Shown piece by piece: positions 56,786-64,000 of a DNA stretch of 64,000 bases. Source of the stretch: Malania oleifera (lineage: Eukaryota > Streptophyta > Magnoliopsida > Santalales > Ximeniaceae); assembly GCF_029873635.1 (NCBI RefSeq), contig NC_080425.1, positions 38,443,390 through 38,507,389 of the forward strand, read 5' to 3'. The notes under the pieces are model-generated. The model searched no databases. It saw only the letters and a list, made by a program, of their open reading frames with translations, and was not told the DNA's origin. The position numbers and the translations under genes were made by a program. The stretch's first letter is position 1. Every line of letters begins with the position of its first letter.

Positions 56786-59700
56786 TTGAAGACACAACGA
56801 CCATCCTCACTCCCATGCCTATGGGAAACCCATGGCTTTCAAGCCCTTTGGAACCACCCGAATTCCGAATTCCAGAATTTCCTTCAAAAGGGTTTCTCAG
56901 AAATCACCAGCGAGATTGCCGGGAAAGCATTGCACGCGCTTTGCATAAAGGGTTCTACCCATCTCAGTATATTCCACGCAAATACATTGATAAGCATGTA
57001 TTCGAAACTGGGCAGAATAGATCGCGCGCATTATGTATTCGACGAAATGTCTCACAGGAATGAAGCTTCTTGGAATACCATGATGTCCGGCTATGTCCGA
57101 GTGGGTCTTTATGGAGAAGCACTTGGATTGTTTAGCCAAATGCGGGACAGAGAAGTTGAGGTAAGTGGGTTTGTCGCTGCGAGTTTGATAACTGCATGCA
57201 ACAGGTCGGAATATATGGTCAACGAGGGACTTCAAATCCATTGTTTTGTTCTTAAAATGGGTTTACTATGCGATGTATTTGTGGGAACTTCTCTTTTGCA
57301 TTTTTATGGCACATACGGTTTTGCTTCCCAGGCCACGAAATTCTTTGAGGAGATGCCTGACCGAAACGTAGTCTCTTGGACGTCATTGATGGTTGGTTAT
57401 ATAAACAATGGGGATCCAGAGAAAGTTTTCAATATATATCAACGAATGAGACGTGAAGGGATTATTTGTAATCAAAACACATTTGCTACCATAATTCGTT
57501 CTTGTGTGATGGGTGATGATGAATGCTTGGGCAGTCAACTACTCGGACAAGTTTTAAAATCTGGACTTGTGGCTAATGTTTCGGTGGCAAACTCTCTTGT
57601 GTCAATGTTCGGAAGTTTTGCTTGTGTGAGAGAGGCTTGCTATGTTTTTCATCACATGATTGAACGGGATACAGTTTCATGGAATTCAATGATTTCTGCA
57701 TATGCACATAATGATCTTTGCAAGGAATCACTCGATTGTTTTCATTGGATGCGTTCTGTGGATGGTGAATTAAATGCTACCACACTTTCGAGTTTGTTAT
57801 CTGTTTGCAGCACTGTAGATAATGTGAAGTGGGGCAGGGGACTTCAGGGCCTTGCTGTTAAACTGGGATTAGATTCGAATATTTGTGTTTGCAATAATCT
57901 TCTTACTATGTATTCAGAATCTGGAAGATTGAAAGATGCTGAGTTGTTGTTTCGAGAAATGCCAGATATGGATTTAATCTCATGGAATTCCATGATGGCA
58001 TGCTATGCTAGAGATGGTAAGTGTTTGGACGCCCTAAAACTTTTGGCTGAACTGTTCGAGAAGAAAATAATGATGAACCATGTCACTTTTGCAAGTGCGT
58101 TGGCTGCATGTTCAAACCCTGAATTTATTACTGAAGGCAAGATTATCCATGCATTTGTCATCCTTTCTGGCCTCCACAACAATTTGATTATCGGAAACAC
58201 ACTACTTACCATGTATGGGAAGTTTGGCATGATGGGAGAAGCCAAACGGGTATCCCAAACAATGCCTGTTCGAGACACAGTTACTTGGAATGCACTTATT
58301 GGAGGTCATGCTGAGAATGAAAAACCAGATAAAGCAGTACAAGCTTTTAAATTGATGAGAGAAGAAAACATACATGCGAACTACATTACTATAGTAAATG
58401 TTTTGGGGGCTTGCTTAGATCCAGAGGATCTGCTGAAAATAGGAATGCCTGTTCATGCTTATACAGTGCAGACAGGATTCGAATTCGATGATTATGTAAA
58501 GAGTTCCCTTATCTCTATGTATGCTAAGTGTCATGATCTCAATTCAAGTAAATACATATTTGATGGATTAGATGATAAAACCTCTGTCACATGGAATGTT
58601 ATGATTGCTGCAAATGCTCATCAAGGTAGTGGGGAAGAGGCTTTAAAACTTTTTGCAGAGATGCAAAACACTGGGGCAGAGTTAGATCAATTCAGTTTCT
58701 CTGGGGGCTTTGCAGCTACTGCTAAATTGGCTATTCTGGAGGAAGGCAAACAACTTCACAGTTTGGTAATTAAGCTTGGATTTAACTATGATATCTATGT
58801 AACAAATGCTGCGATGGATATGTATGGAAAATGTGGGGAAATCAATGATGTGCTGAATATACTTCCTCCAGTTCCTAAGCGGTCTCGATTATCATGGAAT
58901 ATATTGATATCATCTTTTGCCAGGCATGGGCATTTTGAAAAAGCTAGGGAAGCTTTCCAGGAAATGCTAAAACTTGGGTCTCAACCTGACCATGTGACTT
59001 TTGTTTCTCTTTTATCTGCATGCAATCATGGGGGTCTAGTGGATGAGGGTCTTGCACACTTTGCTTCAATGACTAAAAAGTTTGGGGTACCTCATGGGAT
59101 AGAGCATTGTGTATGCATAATCGATCTTCTTGGACGAGCAGGAAGACTATATGAAGCTGAAAGTTTTATCAAAGAAATGCCTGTCCCACCAAATGATCTT
59201 GTCTGGCGAAGCTTGTTGGCAGCGTCCAGAATCCATGGTAATCTGGAGCTTGGGAAGAAAGCAGCCAAACATCTTGTCAAATTGGATCCATCAGATGACT
59301 CAGCTTACGTTCTTTATTCAAATGTCTGTGCTGCTACTGGGAGATGGGAGGAAGTAGAGAATGTCAGACGGCAAATGCATTCAATCAAAGTAAAGAAAAA
59401 ACCTGCATGCAGTTGGGTCAAGTTGAAAAACAAGGTGACTACATTTGGCATGGGAGATCAGTCCAACCCACAATTCAAGCAGATATATTCAAAGCTAGAA
59501 GAACTTATGAAGAAGATTAGAGAAGCAGGTTATGCCCCTGATACAAGCTTTGCATTGCATGACACAGATGAAGAGCAAAAAGAGTACAACCTTTGGAACC
59601 ACAGCGAGAGACTCGCCCTTGCATTTGGGCTGATCAATACTCCAGAAGGTTTAACTGTTAAAATTTTTAAGAATCTTCGTGTCTGTGGTGATTGCCATTC

Positions 59701-59809
59701 TGTTTACAAGTTTGTCAGTAAATTAGTTGGGCGGGAGATCATATTAAGGGACCCTTATCGGTTTCACCATTTTAAGGATGGAAAATGTTCTTGTGGTGAT
59801 TACTGGTAG
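56786..59809 (+). CDS. DYW-class pentatricopeptide repeat protein (start unresolved)
   Basis: PLS-type PPR protein of about 1,000 residues, the class that binds organelle RNA and directs C-to-U editing in mitochondria or chloroplasts. PPR repeats fill residues ~45-805 (for example NTLISMYSK, SWNTMMSGYVR). The E/E+ region follows (806-912; CSWVKL at 875-880). The DYW domain (913-1007) has the deaminase-like HSE (939-941), CGDCH (967-971) and ends CGDYW. Both zinc/deaminase motifs are intact, so it is probably functional. It resembles Arabidopsis At1g16480 from memory. There is no intron in the frame. The first codon given is TTG: the frame is open back to 56666 without an ATG, and the first in-frame ATG is at 56996 (residue 71), inside conserved sequence. 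The true start is therefore unknown (see findings). TAG ends at 59809. Confidence 0.93.
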   Translation: MKTQRPSSLPCLWETHGFQALWNHPNSEFQNFLQKGFSEITSEIAGKALHALCIKGSTHLSIFHANTLISMYSKLGRIDRAHYVFDEMSHRNEASWNTMMSGYVRVGLYGEALGLFSQMRDREVEVSGFVAASLITACNRSEYMVNEGLQIHCFVLKMGLLCDVFVGTSLLHFYGTYGFASQATKFFEEMPDRNVVSWTSLMVGYINNGDPEKVFNIYQRMRREGIICNQNTFATIIRSCVMGDDECLGSQLLGQVLKSGLVANVSVANSLVSMFGSFACVREACYVFHHMIERDTVSWNSMISAYAHNDLCKESLDCFHWMRSVDGELNATTLSSLLSVCSTVDNVKWGRGLQGLAVKLGLDSNICVCNNLLTMYSESGRLKDAELLFREMPDMDLISWNSMMACYARDGKCLDALKLLAELFEKKIMMNHVTFASALAACSNPEFITEGKIIHAFVILSGLHNNLIIGNTLLTMYGKFGMMGEAKRVSQTMPVRDTVTWNALIGGHAENEKPDKAVQAFKLMREENIHANYITIVNVLGACLDPEDLLKIGMPVHAYTVQTGFEFDDYVKSSLISMYAKCHDLNSSKYIFDGLDDKTSVTWNVMIAANAHQGSGEEALKLFAEMQNTGAELDQFSFSGGFAATAKLAILEEGKQLHSLVIKLGFNYDIYVTNAAMDMYGKCGEINDVLNILPPVPKRSRLSWNILISSFARHGHFEKAREAFQEMLKLGSQPDHVTFVSLLSACNHGGLVDEGLAHFASMTKKFGVPHGIEHCVCIIDLLGRAGRLYEAESFIKEMPVPPNDLVWRSLLAASRIHGNLELGKKAAKHLVKLDPSDDSAYVLYSNVCAATGRWEEVENVRRQMHSIKVKKKPACSWVKLKNKVTTFGMGDQSNPQFKQIYSKLEELMKKIREAGYAPDTSFALHDTDEEQKEYNLWNHSERLALAFGLINTPEGLTVKIFKNLRVCGDCHSVYKFVSKLVGREIILRDPYRFHHFKDGKCSCGDYW

Positions 59810-61709
59810 TAAAACTGCTGAAATGGCTGTGTTGAGGGTAATGAATTTAGGGCCGAAGATTGACTCTGTTAATTATAGTTATAGAATTGAAGCATAGAGC
59901 ACCCATCCGTGGTTGTGGATTACAAGGTCAGTTATTCTTTCTCATTTATTTGTAGTAGCCAGGGGCTTCGGTTTCTTTATAGATCCCTCCATTCGTTTAA
60001 TTGAAATCGTGGACATGAAATTCGACTGATTTCTTGTCAAGCTACCATTATGACAATAACAATTTTTTCCTTCAGTCTACATCATGATCTTGATGGTCTT
60101 TTAAAGTCTGTCACGTTTTAGTGATTCATTTCTCCTTTTAATTTTGGGATTTTGTTACCTGGAAAAACAATGAGGGATCTTGTTGGATGTTTTTTATGAA
60201 TGAAGTGGACAGCGGCTGTGCTGGTGATGCTTAGTTTTGCGTTTGCTAACTATTATAATCTCTGCAATGCATGTGACATGCCTATATGTTTTCTAATAAA
60301 ACACTTCAAATTTTTCATTGTTGATTAATATTACTAACAATTTCAATTTATAGGTTTCGATTCTGGCTACAACATCATTTATAGATATCTCGTGCAACTA
60401 GGGACTGGCCTTACAAAAACATATGGTTAAAAACGACAGAAAAATTATTAGACTGAATAAGTAAGCACATGAGATGGCATACATGTTTTTTTTTTTTTTA
60501 ATTAAAAAAAGGGGGCTAGTTTATTTTATTACAATCTTAAAGAAAAAAAAATTAAAAAAAGCCGTTATAATATCTCTAAATTATCCAATTTCTCATTGTC
60601 TACCATGTAATAACATCCATTTAAGAATGTATTCAAATTTCGATTCTTAATTAAGAAGCTGCTTTATTTAGACAGACACAAAATATGTTGATTAATTTTG
60701 TTCAGAATGTTGTGTACATAGTTAAATACATTAAGGGCATTTTTGGGCTACAAGGTTCTTCACTTTGCAAGGATAAGAGAAGAAACTTCACAGTAAACAG
60801 TTTCATCTTTGTTTTTATGCGAAGGGGCTACTTCTTTGAACTCCAATAGGTGATTATTTAGTCATAAAAAATTACTTTACCATTAAATATGCTCTATTTT
60901 TTACTGCTTCACTTATGGACTTGACTTATGGACATTCCTCTCAATGATAAAGGTGTCATATCCAAACCCCAAAGTAAAGGAGCTGAATGTTGGAAGGAGT
61001 CTCTTCAGATGTGAAACTACTGATAGTGCGTTGTTTATTTATTTTCCATTTGGGATATACTAGACGTTGATTCATGTTTTGTCAATGTTCCCTATTTCTT
61101 GTGTAGCATTATCTATAAAATTTGATAAAGTAAATGCATGCATGATGTGGAAGTGATTGTCCCATTTTCGGAAGACCAATCCAGCAGGTGTTGACACAAA
61201 CTGAAAGATCGACGAGATGATTTTTACATGGGGGACGGAGAAGATCAACTTTGATGAATCCCTTTATCTGTCATAAGACATGTTTCATTATGAAGAATAA
61301 CTTTTATTTTTGACTTCAAAATTTTGAATGATATAAAAAGTGCCATCTTATTATTTTTTTTTTCTAAATATTTGAAAGAAGAATTTTAAAAATAATTATA
61401 TATATATTTAAAAAAATTCTAATAAAATCGATATTGAAATCTTAAAAATGGTGGTATTTTTATAATTATTTAAAAAAAATTAAAAAAAAAGAAGAAAAAC
61501 ATTCTTATAGACAAATCCTAAAGTTATATTTGGTTCACAGATTGGAATAAGATTAAAATGAAATAGAAATGACATGGAATACAATAATTTATAAGATTAT
61601 CCATGCAACTTTCGCATTATCCTATGATTTATTATTTCTTTTTTGAATAGTATCAATTAATTGTATACTGGTCCAACCAAACATAATCTAAATGTTTTAG
61701 TAGCAAGAG
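59810..61709. other. PPR 3' flank, noncoding
   Basis: No gene recognised. It includes the likely 3' UTR, poly-T/poly-A runs near 60486-60560 and AT-rich DNA. Confidence 0.6.
60295..60300 (+). terminator. Possible polyadenylation signal
   Basis: AATAAA lies about 490 bp after the PPR stop, following TG-rich sequence. It is the first canonical hexamer noticed. Plant signals are loose, so this is tentative. Confidence 0.35.
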
Positions 61710-62198
61710 CTAGAGAACTCGCATCTCACCAACCAACCCTTGCAGTGGTAATAAGTGAATGAGTTGGGGTTTGCCTAGTGCATGAAATTTCCTAGGAATG
61801 TTGGTATAAAATATATAGCAATTAAAGGTGATGATGCGAAAAATCAAATTGTCTGTTTGATGTGTCACCACAGAAGCAAAGTCAGAAGCTCTCGTTGCAC
61901 CAGCATGCCGCTGCAGCCATCCTCGCTCACTTGTTCTGTGGGATGTACCGCACAGTGGCTTCTTTTGCACAATGCAGACGTCCCACTCAAGTTCCAGGTA
62001 GCTGCCGCCCCCAGTGCTCCACTCATGCATTACCATTGCCAAAATTTCAGTCAGTACTTCATTCGGAGGCAGATGTCTGGGGATAAAAAATTCCAAACTG
62101 TGATGATGATGGAGTCCATGAGGGGCCAGAGATCGAGCTCGGAAGGGACACGCCGGGAGAAATCGCTTTTGGATTCCATCACTATTCACTTAATATGA
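61710..62198. other. GC-richer island with overlapping open frames
   Basis: About 490 bp with open frames on both strands (minus 159 codons, 62189-61710; plus 138 codons, 61782-62198). The densest GC part is 61860-62170. A third minus-strand frame starts MESKSDFSRRVPSELDLW near 62179. No domain is recognised in any of them. It may be a gene fragment or an exon of an unseen gene; chance is also possible. Confidence 0.3.
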
Positions 62199-62399
62199 TT
62201 ATTATTTGATTTTTTTCCCTCATCTTTTTTCTTTCCTTCTGTCTGATTGTTGTATGCAGATTTGTATATCTCATAGGTTTTTGTTGCCTTCGGCTGCTCA
62301 TTATCATTAGCTTGAGATGGTGGGTAAAAGGTAAATCAACATTTTTGACATAATAGAGTGCAAAATGTGTCATTTGTGGATCATGATAGTTAATGGTTG

Positions 62400-63500
62400 G
62401 TAGTTATTAGTAATTATTTTTGAATTTGAAATTTGAAATTAAAATTTAAAAAGGGTTTTTCCTCCACTCCACTATAGATCTATAAAAGGACCCTCTTTGG
62501 AAGATTTTAGGGCATGTCCAACTAAGGGCAAGGTGAGGATTTTTGTGAAAAGAGAGATTCAAAAGAAAGGATTTGTTTAGATAAAAATAGAAGGTTACTT
62601 CAATCCTTCGCATCGTTCAAGAGGGTATTGGGGAATAAATCCTTCATGGAGAGGTCTTTAGTTATCATATAGAGTAGGATAATATTCAAAGGAGAGTACC
62701 TAACCCTTCCTCCAATGTTTTTGACGAATGACACACCTTGATCGTTAGAAACATTTCTAAGATTTGTATGTGATCTCTTTCATTTCTCTTATGTTTTTAT
62801 AATGCTTTATATGTAGTTTTGTAGTACTTTCATTCTTCTTTAAGACATATATAAGTATGCACAAAGAAAGTGCCTGAAATGGCACGAAATTATGCATTTT
62901 CTATGTAAACAATCAACGAACCATGCAAGTAGTCAACTAGTATGCACAGTTTTGAAAAGTAGTTGTTGACGCTACAAGTTGTCAACCGACCCTTTGAATT
63001 TTCAATAGGCGGTCAATTGCCAAATCTCGAGAGGTGCAAATTTTGTACTTTTTTCACATTTTTCTCTAGGATTTCGCCTTACTTGGAATTCTTATACTTT
63101 CCTAAGTGTATATCATTGTATCTTTATGATGAAGTTGCAAATGTTTTTGTGATTTTTTTCATAAAAAAAATTAAATTTTCATGAGATTATAGGTGATTAC
63201 TTATGATTACCTCAAAGCATTCTAAGGTTTTCATTAAGTGCTTTCACAGAACCTTGGAGTCATAGACCTATGATGCGACTTTTGGGTGTTCTCCAAGTTT
63301 TCAAATGGGGATTTCAAGTTAGGTTTGTGGTTCTCATTCCAAAAGTCTACAATATTTCAAAGTTTTTACAAATGAAAATCATTTCAAAATGATCATATGT
63401 GAAGCAACTTAAGGGTGGAAAAATGATTTTTCAAATATACAGACTTGTTTTCAATCCCTATTTTATAGAGAGTCTATTGGAAGTCTTATTTCTTAATCAA
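62400..63500 (+). mobile_element. LTR-like block, family D, plus orientation (borders uncertain)
   Basis: This matches 19220-19100 on the opposite strand: TGGTTGGTAGTTATT, an AT-rich spacer, then TCTATAAAAGGACC (62479-62492). Downstream it carries GTCAACCGACC and GGCGGTCAATTGCC (62980-63020), corresponding to the palindromes near 18590-18680. Neither end nor target duplication was identified. Confidence 0.5.
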
Positions 63501-63734
63501 GAATATAATGTTTTTTAATGAAGGTTTCAAGATATGATAAGGATTTAAAGTGTCTTTCAAAAATGAATTTGAAAATTGATCATCCAAATGATTGCTTTTC
63601 AAAGTTGTTTTTCAAAATGGTATTCAAATTACATATGGTTTTATTCCTATTTTACGGATATATAGGCAATCTACTTTATGGATTTAGCCATAATAAACAA
63701 AAAACTCAAATTCCCTTACATTTCTCATTTGTTT

Positions 63735-64000
63735 GTGTTGTGCAACACACCAACAATCACCCGGGTCTGATATTGATTGTTGTTCTTCACAATTAGTCCT
63801 CGTAAACCAATTGTCAGCGCTGAGTGTGTACAGCGGAAGGCTGTCACGTGAAATCTCATGAACAATCAATGAAACAAGCAAGCAAGCACTCGATGATGGA
63901 CTATATGAACCTAGCAATCACTCAACAATGAGAATCAATGAAAGCAACAATCAAAACACAAGAATTTACGTGGTTTGGTCATTTGCCTATGTCCATAAGA
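63735..64000 (-). mobile_element. Start of a minus-strand Copia LTR (partial)
   Basis: Near the right edge AATTTACGTGGTTTGGTC..GCCTATGTCC (63963-63994) matches, on the minus strand, the conserved GACGTAGGC..GCCGAAC box of Copia LTRs at 8614, 26590, 37297 and 46798. The left border, possibly near 63735, is a guess. The element extends beyond the window. Confidence 0.5.

Noticed and set aside
56815..57063. 82-codon frame with an ATG near the PPR start
   Set aside because: Considered as a shifted PPR N-terminus, but its sequence has no PPR character, while the main frame is conserved over the same bases.
58003..58278. Minus-strand frames of 62-114 codons within the PPR gene
   Set aside because: Antisense shadows of the PPR coding frame.

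Overview
The window is plant nuclear DNA, almost certainly from a eudicot with a repeat-rich genome. It is AT-rich, full of LTR retrotransposons with long (2 kb or more) LTRs inserted into one another, and has one clear host gene: an intronless-looking DYW-class pentatricopeptide repeat (PPR) gene at 56786-59809 (+). No bacterial-type genes, rRNA, tRNA genes or CRISPR arrays were seen. Element names used here (Gypsy-A, Copia-B and so on) are local labels.

Layout. 1-6307: 3' part of a chromodomain Ty3/Gypsy element (Gypsy-A, +), with a gag-pol in one uninterrupted frame broken only by stop codons, then a polypurine tract and a 2.06 kb 3' LTR. It sits in the gag of a Copia element (Copia-A, gag piece 6308-6780, tail 9356-10465, 3' LTR 10466-12604), which also carries a solo LTR (7054-9350). 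12605-16640: decayed Ty3/Gypsy protease-RT-RNase H, split by a solo Gypsy LTR (about 14236-16193). 16640-20327: noncoding, including a minus-strand LTR-like block (about 17330-19450). 20328-46416: a Russian doll in which gag-only Copia-B (TSD ATTTT) holds a solo LTR (24852-26830) and Gypsy-B (27789-46244, minus, TSD TCAAG). Gypsy-B in turn holds a solo LTR (29758-32055) and gag-only Copia-C (37057-44684, minus, TSD CACCC). 46459-49620: 3' end of an RTE-type LINE split by a solo Copia LTR (46577-48811). 49621-52788: AT-rich DNA with nothing firmly recognised. 52789-54961: LTR fragments. 54962-55611: a tandem duplication of about 300 bp. 56321-56569: a tRNA-derived SINE (minus) just upstream of the PPR gene. 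56786-59809: PPR gene. 59810-64000: mostly noncoding, with an LTR block related to 17330-19450 (about 62400-63500) and the start of another minus-strand Copia LTR at the right edge.

The most interesting pattern is regulatory. Nearly every LTR family here, Copia and Gypsy alike, carries a cluster of short palindromes, usually centred on GTCGAC, close to its TATA box. Each family has its own arms (CGTCGACG, AAACCGTCGACGGTTT, GGTTCGGTCGACCGAACC, CAGGCGGTCGACCGCCTG), and one motif is shared by a Copia and a Gypsy family. The PPR gene is also unusual: its conserved frame has no ATG before codon 71, so its true start needs an unseen upstream exon, a non-AUG start, or a mutation.
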